Below are positions 28,261 to 37,372 of a stretch of 64,000 nucleotides of DNA, one piece after another. Position 1 is the stretch's first letter. Every line of letters begins with the position of its first letter. Source of the stretch: Rhizobium leucaenae USDA 9039. GTDB taxonomy: Bacteria > Pseudomonadota > Alphaproteobacteria > Rhizobiales > Rhizobiaceae. Made by a program: the position numbers and the translations under genes. The stretch is taken from positions 62,001-126,000 of the forward strand of contig NZ_AUFB01000010.1 of assembly GCF_000426285.1 (NCBI RefSeq), given 5' to 3'. The notes below the pieces were generated by a model. It saw only the letters and a program-made list of their open reading frames with translations, did no database searches and was not told the DNA's origin.

Positions 28261-29481
28261 ATGATTCCCGCGACAAAATCTCTGCAGGGCGAGGGCGCGC
28301 CTTCGCATTTTCGTTTGCGCACCGCCTTGTCCTATTGTGCTCCGTTGTTCGTCAACGGCATCGCTCTTCCGTTTTTTCCCGTCTGGCTGGCGGGACTGAA
28401 TTTCGGTGACCGCGAGATCGGGCTTATTCTCGCGGTGCCGATGGTGGTGCGCGTTCTCGTGGTGCCCATTGTCGGCATGCTTGCCGATCGCGTCGAAGAA
28501 CGGGCCAATGTGTTGTTCTGGTCGGGCGCGCTGTCGCTGCTGACGGCGATCGCGCTTTACTGGACGAGCGATTTCTGGCCGGTTCTGCTGGTCTACGGCA
28601 TTCAGGGAGCGACATACGCACCTTACGTGCCCGTGGTGGAATCGATCGCCATTTCCGGCGTGCGGCGCTGGGGTTTCGATTACGGCTCGATGCGGGTATG
28701 GGGATCGATCGCTTTCATCTTCTCCACTCTCGTCGGCGGCCAGATGATCCAGAAATGGGGTGGCAGCATGGTTCTGCCCACCATGGTCGGCGGCTTCTTC
28801 CTGACAACCATGATGGCCTTCTTCTGTCCGCGCATCGGGCCGACACGGCGGCGCAATCAGCCGACTAATTTGCAAGCGCCGACCGGCAGCAGCCTGCGCT
28901 CACCGCAATTGTTGATCACCATGATCGGTGTGTCGGTGCAGCAGTCGAGCCATGCCGTGATGTACACATTCGCATCGATCTATTGGCGAACCCTCGGTTT
29001 TTCCGGCACGCAGATCGCCGTCCTCTGGAGCATAGGGGTAGCGGCGGAGGTCATGGTCTTCTTCTTGTCGAAGGTACTCAGCCGCCGCTTCAGTGCCTGG
29101 ACGCTGATTTTCTTCGGCTCGAGCATGTGTATCCTGCGCTGGATATTGTTTCCGATCAACTTCGGTTTCGCCGGCTACTTCGTACTGCAATGTTTTCATT
29201 CCTGCACCTATGCCTGCGTCCATACCGGCATTCAGCGCCGCATCGTCGCCTCTGTACAGGAAACCCAGGAGGCTTCGGCCCAGGGGTCCTATTTCTTCTA
29301 TAATGGTATGTTTCTCGGGCTTATGACCCTGGCGTCCGGCTATCTCTACGCATGGCTCGGCGTTTCCAGCTATTATGTCATGGCCGGCGTCGCCGCTTTC
29401 GGCCTCGCTACGGTGATGCTTGCCCGCAATCTTCAACCCCGCAGTTCCGGGTTCGGCGAGACGGCGCGCAAGGCCTCTTGA
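28261..29481 (+). CDS. MFS transporter (HcaT / MFS_1-like)
   Basis: A 406-residue inner-membrane transporter with about 12 hydrophobic segments. The early part LSYCAPLFVNGIALPFFPVWL and the loop GMLADRVEERANV match the MFS_1-like (3-phenylpropionate transporter-like) group. ISGVRRWGFDYGSMRVWGS is the typical conserved loop of that family. The substrate is unknown; a nucleoside or sugar-like solute is as plausible as an aromatic acid. An in-frame ATG at 28225 would add 12 residues but has no ribosome site, while AGGTCTGTC precedes the ATG at 28261. A LacI-type palindrome lies upstream. Confidence 0.85.
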   Translation: MIPATKSLQGEGAPSHFRLRTALSYCAPLFVNGIALPFFPVWLAGLNFGDREIGLILAVPMVVRVLVVPIVGMLADRVEERANVLFWSGALSLLTAIALYWTSDFWPVLLVYGIQGATYAPYVPVVESIAISGVRRWGFDYGSMRVWGSIAFIFSTLVGGQMIQKWGGSMVLPTMVGGFFLTTMMAFFCPRIGPTRRRNQPTNLQAPTGSSLRSPQLLITMIGVSVQQSSHAVMYTFASIYWRTLGFSGTQIAVLWSIGVAAEVMVFFLSKVLSRRFSAWTLIFFGSSMCILRWILFPINFGFAGYFVLQCFHSCTYACVHTGIQRRIVASVQETQEASAQGSYFFYNGMFLGLMTLASGYLYAWLGVSSYYVMAGVAAFGLATVMLARNLQPRSSGFGETARKAS

Positions 29482-29570
29482 GCGGCGCGGAACGAATTCA
29501 TTTGGATATCAAAATGCTATGGCATATTTTGACATCGGCTTGGCATGGAAATCGCCTATGCACTCGGATA

Positions 29571-29578
29571 TTAACCAT
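29571..29578 (+). promoter_or_regulatory. CtrA half-site before the MCE operon
   Basis: TTAACCAT, the alphaproteobacterial CtrA half-site, 56 bp before the first gene of the MCE transport operon. Eight bases only, so suggestive. Confidence 0.35.
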
Positions 29579-29633
29579 TGCGTCGAGCTGGGATTCCTGA
29601 GTCGGCGATCGTGACGCAAGACCTGAAAGACGC

Positions 29634-30794
29634 ATGAGCTTGAAAGCAGCCGAACAAAACCCCGACGGACCGAGGATCGATGACGAGCCGGATGGCAGCG
29701 GGCATCGCTATCGGCTGGAAGGGAATTGGCGCAGCGCCAATGTGCATGGCGTGCTGCGGCAGATCGATCAGCTTACGAAACGGCGCGGCGGCGGTCAGGT
29801 GGTGATCGACCTTTCCGATCTCTCCGATGTCGATACAGCCGGAGCGCTGTTGATCCGTCGCCTCAAAGAGAGCCAGGAAGCGCACGGCGCGAGCGTCCGG
29901 ATCGACGGTTCCAATCCCCATATCGACGAGCTACTGACGGCCTTTACCGAAGACACGGGTAACAAGGTCGTTGAGCCCAGGTCAAAGGCATCCTTAGCGG
30001 AGCGGATTCTCGCGCCGATCGGCGAAAGCGTCTACGATATCTGGGGCAATCTCGTCGCGGCCATGTATATTCTCGGCTCGGCGGTGCGCGGCGCGCAGCT
30101 CAAGTTCGGGCGCGGCAGCGGTGTTTCGCCGGCTTCGATCGTCAATCAGATCGACCATATGGCCGTGCGCGCCGTGCCGATCATCTTGCTGATGTCCTAT
30201 CTGATCGGCGCGATCATCGCGCAGCAGGGCGCATTTCAGCTTCGCTATTTCGGCGCCGAAGTCTTCGTCGTCGACCTCGTCGGTATCCTGCAATTGCGTG
30301 AAATCGGCGTGCTTCTGACCGCGATCATGATCGCCGGCCGTTCGGGCAGCGCCATCACCGCCGAAATCGGTTCGATGAAGATGCGCGAAGAAGTGGATGC
30401 GCTGAAGGTCATGGGTCTCAATCCGATCGGCGTTCTGATCTTCCCGCGACTGGTCGCGCTGACCGTCGCGCTGCCCTTGCTGACGATCCTTGCCAACTTC
30501 GCCTCGCTCTTCGGTGCAGCGACGGTCGCCTGGGCCTATTCCGGCATCACCTTCGCGACCTTCATTTCGCGCCTTCACGAAGCAATCAGCCTCTCCACCG
30601 TCATCTCAGGCATGATCAAGGCGCCGTTCATGGCATTGGTCATTGGCATTGTTGCGGCCGTCGAAGGGCTGAAGGTCGGCGGCAGCGCCGAATCGCTTGG
30701 CCAGCATGTGACCTCATCGGTCGTGAAGTCGATTTTCGTGGTGATCCTGATGGACGGGCTATTTGCCATGTTCTACGCAGCGATCGATTTCTGA
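29634..30794 (+). CDS. mlaE: MlaE-like ABC permease with N-terminal STAS domain
   Basis: A 386-residue inner-membrane permease for MCE-type phospholipid/lipid transport. Residues about 20-110 form a STAS-like domain (VVIDLSDLSDVDTAGALLIRRL), fused ahead of the MlaE permease core (about 125-386) with five or so spans. The core has the family stretch LREIGVLLTAIMIAGRSGSAITAEIGSM and the coupling helix MKMREEVDALKVMG. In E. coli the STAS protein MlaB is separate, while fusion is common in alphaproteobacteria. First of four tightly packed genes (gaps 12, 9 and -1 bp). Confidence 0.92.
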   Translation: MSLKAAEQNPDGPRIDDEPDGSGHRYRLEGNWRSANVHGVLRQIDQLTKRRGGGQVVIDLSDLSDVDTAGALLIRRLKESQEAHGASVRIDGSNPHIDELLTAFTEDTGNKVVEPRSKASLAERILAPIGESVYDIWGNLVAAMYILGSAVRGAQLKFGRGSGVSPASIVNQIDHMAVRAVPIILLMSYLIGAIIAQQGAFQLRYFGAEVFVVDLVGILQLREIGVLLTAIMIAGRSGSAITAEIGSMKMREEVDALKVMGLNPIGVLIFPRLVALTVALPLLTILANFASLFGAATVAWAYSGITFATFISRLHEAISLSTVISGMIKAPFMALVIGIVAAVEGLKVGGSAESLGQHVTSSVVKSIFVVILMDGLFAMFYAAIDF

Positions 30795-30806
30795 GGACCG
30801 GCAAGG

Positions 30807-31670
30807 ATGAGCGCGCTTCACTCGGAAATTTCGATGGATAAGGATGAGCGGGGCAGAGACGTCGTGCTGTCGGCTCGGGATGTCACCGTCGCTTTCGGAT
30901 CGAAAGTGGTGCTCGACAAATTGAACCTCAATATTTATCGCGGCGAAATCCTTGGCTTCGTCGGCGCTTCCGGAGCGGGCAAGTCGGTGCTGCTGCGCAC
31001 GGTACTGCGGCTGCTGCCGCGCCGTTCCGGAGTCATCGAGATTCTCGGCGCAGACTACGACAAGCTCTCCGAGCCGGAACGCAACAGGCTCGACATGCGC
31101 CTCGGCGTGCTCTTTCAGCAGGGCGCGCTGTTTTCCTCGCTGACGGTGAAGGAGAACATCCAGGTGCCGATGCGGGAATATCTCGATCTGCCGCAGGCCC
31201 TGATGGACGAGCTGGCGCATCTGAAGATCCGTATGGTTGGTCTGGCCGCCGATGCCGCCGACAAATATCCGTCCGAGCTTTCCGGCGGCATGATCAAGCG
31301 CGCCGCCCTTGCCCGGGCTTTGGCGCTCGATCCAGACCTTGTTTTCCTGGACGAACCGACTTCCGGCCTCGATCCGATCGGCGCGGCGGAATTCGACGAA
31401 CTGATTGCCAAGCTGCGCGATACGCTCGGCCTGACCGTCTATATGGTCACCCACGACCTCGATAGCCTTTTTTCCGTTTGCGACCGTATTGCCGTTCTCG
31501 GACAGAAGCGGGTATTGGTGGAAGGTACGGTTGAGGACATGCTTGCTTGCGACGATCCTTGGGTGCAGTCGTATTTCCGGGGCAAGCGCGCACGCTCGAT
31601 CGTGCCGACGGGAAGGGGCGGAGATCGCAAAGACGACAACGGCGCAGGCGCCCACGGCCGCGAGAAGTGA
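30807..31670 (+). CDS. mlaF: MlaF-like ABC ATPase
   Basis: A 287-residue ATPase energising the MCE lipid transporter. Walker A is GASGAGKSVLL (about 53-63), the signature LSGGMIKRAALARALALDP, Walker B LVFLDEPTSGLDP and the H-loop VTHDL. The signature variant with MIKR and the start-up RDVTVAFGSKVVLDKL are typical of the MlaF/Mkl branch. The C-terminal 40 residues (RARSIVPTGRGGDRKDDN) are polar and probably disordered. It sits 12 bp after the permease gene. Confidence 0.93.
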   Translation: MSALHSEISMDKDERGRDVVLSARDVTVAFGSKVVLDKLNLNIYRGEILGFVGASGAGKSVLLRTVLRLLPRRSGVIEILGADYDKLSEPERNRLDMRLGVLFQQGALFSSLTVKENIQVPMREYLDLPQALMDELAHLKIRMVGLAADAADKYPSELSGGMIKRAALARALALDPDLVFLDEPTSGLDPIGAAEFDELIAKLRDTLGLTVYMVTHDLDSLFSVCDRIAVLGQKRVLVEGTVEDMLACDDPWVQSYFRGKRARSIVPTGRGGDRKDDNGAGAHGREK

Positions 31671-31679
31671 CTGGAAACT

Positions 31680-33050
31680 ATGGAAACCAAAGCCAATTAT
31701 ACGATCGTCGGGTTCTTCACGCTGCTGGTCATCGCGGCCGCCTTCGGCTTTGTCTATTGGATGGCGGAATATGGCCGCGGCGGTCCGATGGCCGAGCTGG
31801 TCGTCCGCATTCCCGGTTCGGCAAACGGCCTCAGCGTCGGCTCGCCTGTTCGCTTCAACGGCATTCAGGTCGGCTCCGTACAGGGGCTTTCGATCGATGC
31901 CGACGATCCGAACTATTCGCTGGCCTTTACCGAGGTGCGTGCCGATGCACCGGTCTATACGTCCACCAAGGCCATTCTGGAAATCCAGGGCCTGACGGGT
32001 GCGGCCTATATCGAGCTTTCCGGCGGCCGCAACGGCGACGAGAACATCCTCAAGCGGTCGATCGAAACCGGTAAGCGGGCGGTATTGCTCGCCGATCAAT
32101 CGAGCGTGACCAACCTGCTCACCACCGCTGACAAGATCCTGAACCGCGCCAACGACACGATCGGCGACATCCAGGGCTTCATCTCCGATTCCCGTGGTCC
32201 GCTGACGGATACGGTGCGCAACGCCCAGAAGTTCTCCAAGGCGCTGGCTGACAATTCCGATAATATCGACAAATTCCTCGCCAGCGTCGGACAGCTCTCC
32301 GATACCATCAAGAGCGTGTCGCCCCGCGTCGAATCGACACTGGATGCGATCGAGAAGCTGGTGCGCGCCGTCGATGCCAATAAGATCAACGATGTCGTCA
32401 GCAATGCCGACAAGATCACTGCCAATGTGGCTGACGCGACGACCGATCTGAAGGCGACGATTGCGTCCTTCAAACAGACTGCCGATACCTACACCACCTT
32501 CGGCCAGAATGCGCAAAAGACCCTGGACCGTGTCGATACGATCATAGCGCAAATCGACCCCAACAAGGTGAAGGGCTCGATGGACGATATCGCCGAGGTG
32601 ACCAAGGACGCCAGAAAGGCGGTCATATCGATCCGCGATGTCGCCAATTCGGTTGCCGCCCATCAGCAGGATATCGACCAGACGCTCTCCAATGCCAAGG
32701 ATATTTCCAACAAGCTGAATTCCGCCTCCAACAAGGTTGACGGTATTCTCACCAAGCTCGACTCGCTGCTTGGCTCCGATGACACGAAGTCCCTGTTTGC
32801 GGAAGCCAAGGACACACTCCAATCCTTCAAGACGATGGCGGACAATCTCAACGCCCGGATCGGACCGATCGCCGACAACCTGCAGAAGTTCTCGAGTGGT
32901 GGCTTGCGCGACGTGCAGACTCTCGTCAATGACATGAGAGGCACAGTTAATAATCTCAACAACACTATTACTAATTTTGACCGCAATCCGCAGCGCCTGA
33001 TTTTCGGCGGTGATACCGTCAAGCAATATGATGGCCGGGCGCGGCGTTGA
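31680..33050 (+). CDS. mlaD: MlaD-like MCE domain protein
   Basis: A 456-residue periplasmic substrate-handling subunit. It has one N-terminal membrane anchor (about 8-28, TIVGFFTLLVIAAAFGFVYW) and an MCE domain (about 38-120) with GLSVGSPVRFNGIQVG. A very long helical, coiled-coil C-terminus to 440 (repeated ADK/NSA/LDS-rich segments) could form an extended tunnel or needle across the periplasm, as in longer MCE proteins. E. coli MlaD is far shorter (about 183 residues), so this belongs to the elongated alphaproteobacterial type. Its stop overlaps the start of the lipoprotein gene by one base (TGATG). Confidence 0.92.
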   Translation: METKANYTIVGFFTLLVIAAAFGFVYWMAEYGRGGPMAELVVRIPGSANGLSVGSPVRFNGIQVGSVQGLSIDADDPNYSLAFTEVRADAPVYTSTKAILEIQGLTGAAYIELSGGRNGDENILKRSIETGKRAVLLADQSSVTNLLTTADKILNRANDTIGDIQGFISDSRGPLTDTVRNAQKFSKALADNSDNIDKFLASVGQLSDTIKSVSPRVESTLDAIEKLVRAVDANKINDVVSNADKITANVADATTDLKATIASFKQTADTYTTFGQNAQKTLDRVDTIIAQIDPNKVKGSMDDIAEVTKDARKAVISIRDVANSVAAHQQDIDQTLSNAKDISNKLNSASNKVDGILTKLDSLLGSDDTKSLFAEAKDTLQSFKTMADNLNARIGPIADNLQKFSSGGLRDVQTLVNDMRGTVNNLNNTITNFDRNPQRLIFGGDTVKQYDGRARR

Positions 33051-33700
33051 TGAGAAGCAATTTTGGGGCTGCAAGGGATAGGCGGAATATGGTTGGCTGC
33101 GTTTCGCGTGGGCGTTATCAGGTGTATCGAAAGGCAGCGATCGTTCTGCCACTGTTTGCAGCCTTGCTTAGCGGCTGCGGTTCAGCCGCCGTCAACGACA
33201 CATATGATCTTACCGCCTCGGTCAAGGCGAGCGGCCCGTCAATGAAGCGCCGGCAAATCCTGATACCGCAGCCGACGGCGCTGCAGCCGCTCGACAGCAA
33301 CCAGATCGTCATCCGCGTTTCGCCCCGGGAGATTCAATATCTCAGCAAGTCGCAGTGGAGCGACAAGCTGAGCCGGATAGTGCAATCGAAATTGGTCGAG
33401 GCCTTTGAAAATACTGGCAAGCTTGGCGGCGTCGGCGTGCCGGGGCAGGGGCTTGCGATCGATTATCAGATCGTCACCGACATCCGAGCTTTTGAGATCG
33501 ATGCGGCGGCAAAATACGCCACCGTCGAAATATCGGTGAAAATCCTCAATGATCGCGCGGGCACGATCAAGGCGCAGAGCGTCTTTCGTAAGGTCGTGCC
33601 GGTCGGCGGCGGCGGCAATGCTGATTTTATCAAGGGGCTCGATACTGCCTTTGCAGGCGTGACGGCGGAGATCGTCGATTGGACGTTGCGCTCGCTTTAG
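33050..33700 (+). CDS. ABC-type transport auxiliary lipoprotein
   Basis: A 216-residue outer-membrane or periplasmic lipoprotein that accompanies MCE transporters. A hydrophobic stretch (about 30-44) ends in the lipobox LLSGC, with the acylated Cys near residue 44. The domain IVIRVSPREIQYLSKSQWSDKLSRIVQSKL is the conserved core of the ABC_trans_aux family. The ATG at 33050 overlaps the mlaD stop (TGATG), indicating coupled translation. An internal Met (MVGC...) 13 residues later would give a more usual signal length and is an alternative start. Confidence 0.88.
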   Translation: MRSNFGAARDRRNMVGCVSRGRYQVYRKAAIVLPLFAALLSGCGSAAVNDTYDLTASVKASGPSMKRRQILIPQPTALQPLDSNQIVIRVSPREIQYLSKSQWSDKLSRIVQSKLVEAFENTGKLGGVGVPGQGLAIDYQIVTDIRAFEIDAAAKYATVEISVKILNDRAGTIKAQSVFRKVVPVGGGGNADFIKGLDTAFAGVTAEIVDWTLRSL

Positions 33701-33707
33701 CGGCTCC

Positions 33708-34106
33708 CTATCGTTCCATCAGGGACTTCAATGTGCCGAGGTCCTTCCTTATGTGAGCCGCGTCTGCGGCGAATTGCTCGTCGGTCATTCCTGGCAATCT
33801 CAGCAGCGTGAACATGACCTCGCAGCCATCGCCATTCGGCACGACCCGCAGCGCGTTGTGAACCTTCAAGCCGGATTCGACCGTCACCGTGTGATCGATG
33901 ACGCCGAATTCGTTGCGGGGCGCGAAGCTGACGCGGACGGTGCCGAGAATGCCCTTGGCAACCCAATCCTCGCCATCCTGTTCCAAGCCAGATGCGAGGC
34001 CCGAGGCCCAAAGCGGCATGTTTTCCGGCCGGCCGGCAAAGCCATAGACTTCCTTCCAAGGTCGATCGATGGAGATATGGACGATCTTTGCGGTCATGGT
34101 CGACAT
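33708..34106 (-). CDS. SRPBCC family protein
   Basis: A 132-residue START/Bet v 1-like (SRPBCC) fold protein, cytoplasmic. Recognisable pieces are KIVHISIDRPWKEVYGFAGRPENMPLWASG at the start, the central strands FGVIDHTVTVESGLKVHNALRVVPNGDG, and a final helix. Such proteins bind small hydrophobic ligands; none can be named here. The frame continues to 34235, but AGGAGGAGG lies just before the ATG at 34106, which settles the start. It converges with the MCE operon, leaving only 7 bp between stop codons. Confidence 0.88.
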   Translation of the reverse strand: MSTMTAKIVHISIDRPWKEVYGFAGRPENMPLWASGLASGLEQDGEDWVAKGILGTVRVSFAPRNEFGVIDHTVTVESGLKVHNALRVVPNGDGCEVMFTLLRLPGMTDEQFAADAAHIRKDLGTLKSLMER

Positions 34107-34394
34107 GCATGCCTCCTCCTGTATATTTGTCTTTTGCGAATTGGCACGGACCGGCTGAATGGAAAGGCCTGGTTCGTGAAGAATCCTGGAGCATTCTTGC
34201 ACGGTCCTGCAATGGAGACGATTCGAGGTCGGCAAAGGCTTGCCGTTTCACGCCCGGAGTGCAACAACATCGGCTAACGCAGAGCCCGAAAATCGGAGTC
34301 GGTTTTCGGGTTATGTGTCATTTCAAAGTGTTACTGCGTCCTTCGCCCGTGCTTTGGCCGTGCAGCGCAGTACGCAGCCCACTGGAGGATTGTC

Positions 34395-35822
34395 GTGGAA
34401 AAGGCAGAAATCGGACTGATCGGTCTCGCTGTCATGGGATCGAACCTGGCGCTCAACATTGCCGAAAAGGGCAATAAAATCGCGGTGTTCAACCGCACGC
34501 CGCAGGTGACGGATGAGTTCTATGCGAACGCCGGTGCGCTGAAAGACAAGATCATTCCCTGCAAGACGATCGAGGAGTTCGTCGAGGCGATCCGTCCGCC
34601 GCGGCCAATCATCATCATGATCAAGGCCGGCGAGCCTGTCGACCAGCAGATGGCGGCCTTGCAGCCGCATCTCGATAAGGGCGACATCATGATCGACGCC
34701 GGCAATGCCAATTTCCGTGATACAATTTCGCGTTTCGACCGTCTCAAGGATACCGGCCTGACCTTCATCGGCATGGGTGTCTCGGGTGGTGAGGAAGGGG
34801 CGCGCCATGGTCCGTCGATCATGGTCGGCGGCACCGAAGAATCCTACAAGCGCGTCGAGAAAGTGCTGACGTCGATCGCTGCCAAGTACAAGGACGATCC
34901 GTGCGTCGCCTGGCTCGGCAATGACGGCGCCGGCCATTTCGTCAAGACCATCCATAACGGCATCGAATATGCCGACATGCAGATGATTGCCGAGATCTAC
35001 GGCATCCTGCGCGACGGCCTCGGCAAGAGCGCGGCCGAGATCAGCAGCATCTTCGGCGAATGGAACAAGGGCCGGCTGAACTCCTACCTGATCGAGATCA
35101 CTGAAAAGGTTCTGGCCGCCAAGGACCCGGAGACCGGCAGCGCCATGCCCGATATCATCCTCGACAAGGCCGGCCAGAAAGGCACCGGCAAGTGGTCGGC
35201 GATCGAGGCTCAGAACATGGGCATCCCGGCAACCGCTATCGAAGCCGCCGTCGCGGCTCGCAGCCTCTCTGCCATCAAGGGGCAGCGCGAAGCAGCTCAG
35301 GAGATTTTCGGCACGCCGGATTACAAGTTCCCAATAGGCTTTGGTCCCGATTTGCTGAAGGATCTGGAACTGGCGCTCTTTGCGGCGAAGATCGGTGCCT
35401 ATGCACAAGGCTTTGCCGTGATGGCGGAAGCCTCGAAGGAGTTCAACTGGTCGCTGCCGATGCCGGTCATTGCCAAGATCTGGCGTGCAGGCTGCATCAT
35501 CCGTTCCCAGTTCCTTGATGAAATCACCAGCGCCTTCACAAAGGCGCCGGATGCCGCCAATCTGATCGTCACGCCGGCCTTCGCCGCCATGGTCAAGGAA
35601 TCGATCCCGTCGCTGCGTCGTATTGTTTCGGCGGCCACGGCTTCCGGCCTGCCGGTTCCGGCTCTGGCTTCGGCGCTGACCTATTTCGACGCCTACCGCC
35701 AAGCTCGCGGCACTGCGAACCTCATTCAGGCGCAGCGGGATTTCTTCGGCGCACATGGCTTCGACCGCGTCGATGGCAAGGACATCCATCACGGCCCGTG
35801 GGGCAGTGGTGCGAACGGCTGA
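34395..35822 (+). CDS. gnd: 6-phosphogluconate dehydrogenase (NADP+, decarboxylating)
   Basis: A 475-residue enzyme of full classic length, oxidising 6-phosphogluconate to ribulose 5-phosphate and CO2. The N-terminal Rossmann loop is IGLIGLAVMGSNLALNIAEKG. The substrate segments are GVSGGEEGARHGPS and GHFVKTIHNGIEYADMQ (catalytic Lys and Asn). The C-terminus carries FGAHGFDRVDG. It begins with a GTG at 34395, with GGAGG six bases before. A hairpin with a weak T run follows at 35849. It works with rpiA in this window in pentose phosphate metabolism. Confidence 0.96.
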   Translation: MEKAEIGLIGLAVMGSNLALNIAEKGNKIAVFNRTPQVTDEFYANAGALKDKIIPCKTIEEFVEAIRPPRPIIIMIKAGEPVDQQMAALQPHLDKGDIMIDAGNANFRDTISRFDRLKDTGLTFIGMGVSGGEEGARHGPSIMVGGTEESYKRVEKVLTSIAAKYKDDPCVAWLGNDGAGHFVKTIHNGIEYADMQMIAEIYGILRDGLGKSAAEISSIFGEWNKGRLNSYLIEITEKVLAAKDPETGSAMPDIILDKAGQKGTGKWSAIEAQNMGIPATAIEAAVAARSLSAIKGQREAAQEIFGTPDYKFPIGFGPDLLKDLELALFAAKIGAYAQGFAVMAEASKEFNWSLPMPVIAKIWRAGCIIRSQFLDEITSAFTKAPDAANLIVTPAFAAMVKESIPSLRRIVSAATASGLPVPALASALTYFDAYRQARGTANLIQAQRDFFGAHGFDRVDGKDIHHGPWGSGANG

Positions 35823-35848
35823 TCCGACGCTTCGGATTGAAGAGACTG

Positions 35849-35882
35849 AAGGCCCGCCGGATACCCCGATGGGCCTTTGTTC
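35849..35882 (+). terminator. Terminator after gnd
   Basis: AAGGCCC (35849-35855) pairs with GGGCCTT (35871-35877), tail TTTGTT. It stands between the convergent gnd and lacI-type genes. Confidence 0.65.
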
Positions 35883-35889
35883 CTGGAAG

Positions 35890-36933
35890 TCAGTTCTTTG
35901 GCCAGATGGGCGGGCTGATGCTTTGCAGCAATTCAGGCTCGACGCCGTCTATGCGTGCAATGACCACCTTGCCGAGTTCCCGACCGGCCTGGCGAAAGTC
36001 CTCGAGGATCGAAATGATCTCCGGCCGTATCCAGCTTAGCACGTCGGTCGATTGCTTGGCGACCATATCGATATCGCGGCCGAGGCGAAAACCGGCCGCT
36101 TCGAGGCCGGCATTGACGGCGATAGCGCCGGCGCTGCTGGAACAGACGAAGCCGTCAGGCGCATGGGGGGAACGCATCAGTTCCTCGACCGTATCCTTGA
36201 TTTCGGCAAGCGTCGTGTCCGTGCTGGCCCTCAGCGGAACTTCCTGGGCGTTGCATTCGCGCAGTCCCGTTTGAAAGCCGATCTGGGTGTGCAGGTAATA
36301 GGTGAGTTTGCCCGGCGGCTGCAAAAGCGCGATGCGCCGCCGCCCCTTGGCGACCAGGGCGCGCACAGCCTCGCGCGCAAAAGCTTCGTTGTCGAAGTCA
36401 TGGAAAGGATGGGAGATTCCCATATTCGTGCGCCCATGCGTCGCGAAAGGCATCCCGCGCTCATGCATGAGTTCCACACGCGGATCGTCCGGCTCCGTGC
36501 GCGAGATGATGACACCATCGGCCGAGCCGGTGTCCAGAATATAGCGCACGGGGACCAGCGGATCCTTGCTGTGCGAGTGCGGCGTGATGACGAGATGATA
36601 TTGCGTTCCGGCCAGAACCTCGGAAATGCCGAAGACCATCTGGCTGGTGAAGCCCATGATTTCTTCGTCGATGCTGAGTACCAGGGCGATAACGTTGGTC
36701 TTCCCGGTCCTGAGGCGCACGCCGGCGCGATTGGGCTGATACCCCAATTGCCGCGCGACCATGCGCACGCGCTCCTTGGTCTCTGCGCCGATGTCAGGAG
36801 CATCTTTCAAGGCGCGTGAGACGGTGGTTATTCCGAGCCCGGTCATGAAGGCGATCGTCTTGAGGGTCGGTCGCTCGTGCCCCGATTGGGTCGCACCACC
36901 GCCCGAAATCTTCTTACTGTCCATGTCCTGCAA
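35890..36933 (-). CDS. LacI-family transcriptional regulator of the mannoside/xyloside locus
   Basis: A 347-residue repressor-type regulator. The N-terminal helix-turn-helix and hinge are PTLKTIAFMTGLGITTVSRAL (about 22-42) and QLGYQPNRAGVRLRTG. A periplasmic-binding-protein-like sugar domain (about 70-340) includes ADGVIISRTEPDDPR and AKGRRRIALLQPP. It is transcribed away from the ABC/GH locus that it most likely controls. GGGAGG is spaced for the TTG at 36933; the ATG at 36924 is the alternative start and drops three residues. Matching 14-bp pseudopalindromes at 37024 and 37343 are its candidate operators. The effector is probably a beta-mannoside or a related oligosaccharide (inference from neighbours). 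Confidence 0.92.
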   Translation of the reverse strand: MQDMDSKKISGGGATQSGHERPTLKTIAFMTGLGITTVSRALKDAPDIGAETKERVRMVARQLGYQPNRAGVRLRTGKTNVIALVLSIDEEIMGFTSQMVFGISEVLAGTQYHLVITPHSHSKDPLVPVRYILDTGSADGVIISRTEPDDPRVELMHERGMPFATHGRTNMGISHPFHDFDNEAFAREAVRALVAKGRRRIALLQPPGKLTYYLHTQIGFQTGLRECNAQEVPLRASTDTTLAEIKDTVEELMRSPHAPDGFVCSSSAGAIAVNAGLEAAGFRLGRDIDMVAKQSTDVLSWIRPEIISILEDFRQAGRELGKVVIARIDGVEPELLQSISPPIWPKN

Positions 36934-37023
36934 TGCTGCCTCCCGCGACCATCCGCTTATATTGCCTGCGGTAGCTCTGCAAGCATATGCGCGATGTGGT
37001 CACTCCTCCCTCGTCTCGAAAAT

Positions 37024-37037
37024 CTGTAACGATACAG
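37024..37037 (+). promoter_or_regulatory. LacI-type operator candidate 1
   Basis: CTGTAACGATACAG, a 14-bp palindrome with two mismatched positions, 87 bp upstream of the regulator start. It agrees with the second site at 37343 at 11 of 14 positions (C-GTAACG-T-CAG). Confidence 0.6.
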
Positions 37038-37342
37038 TAGAAAAGTCGAGCGCTTTTTCTGACGTCGATAGAACCGATATAGCCGGTAGTTGAATCCACA
37101 GGTCCTGCCAAAAATTTTGCAAGTGCGAAAGGCAATTGAAAGAGGCCGATAAATAGCGAGAAGAATAATCAAATATAATCAAGATATTAAATTGCTTTGT
37201 TGCGAGGAAATGATGCGATGAATAGTCAGGCACTTTGGCTTATTTGGGCGAAGGAATGTAATCTTAAGTAGTATATTTGAGCTTGCTGAAAAATTTTGCC
37301 GGCGGGCGGTTGCGCGTTGAAAATGATTAGATTAGGTTTTTC

Positions 37343-37356
37343 CGGTAACGTTTCAG
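37343..37356 (+). promoter_or_regulatory. LacI-type operator candidate 2
   Basis: CGGTAACGTTTCAG, centred on AACGTT, four bases before the ribosome site and 16 bases before the start of the binding-protein gene. Repressor bound here would block the importer message at or just after its promoter. Confidence 0.6.
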
Positions 37357-37372
37357 TGAGGGAGGAGAACTC

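Larger units (their letters stand above)
36934..37372. promoter_or_regulatory. Divergent control region of the carbohydrate locus
   Basis: 439 bp without a gene between the LacI-type regulator and the binding-protein gene, distinctly AT-rich from about 37100 to 37320. It holds two matched operator candidates (listed separately) and the GGAGGAG ribosome site at 37361-37367 for the importer. No confident -35/-10 pair could be fixed. Confidence 0.6.

Noticed and set aside
30759..33152. 797-residue minus-strand open frame
   Set aside because: It is the antisense shadow of the MCE operon; the plus-strand genes have full domain motifs, and the antisense product matches no fold I recognise.
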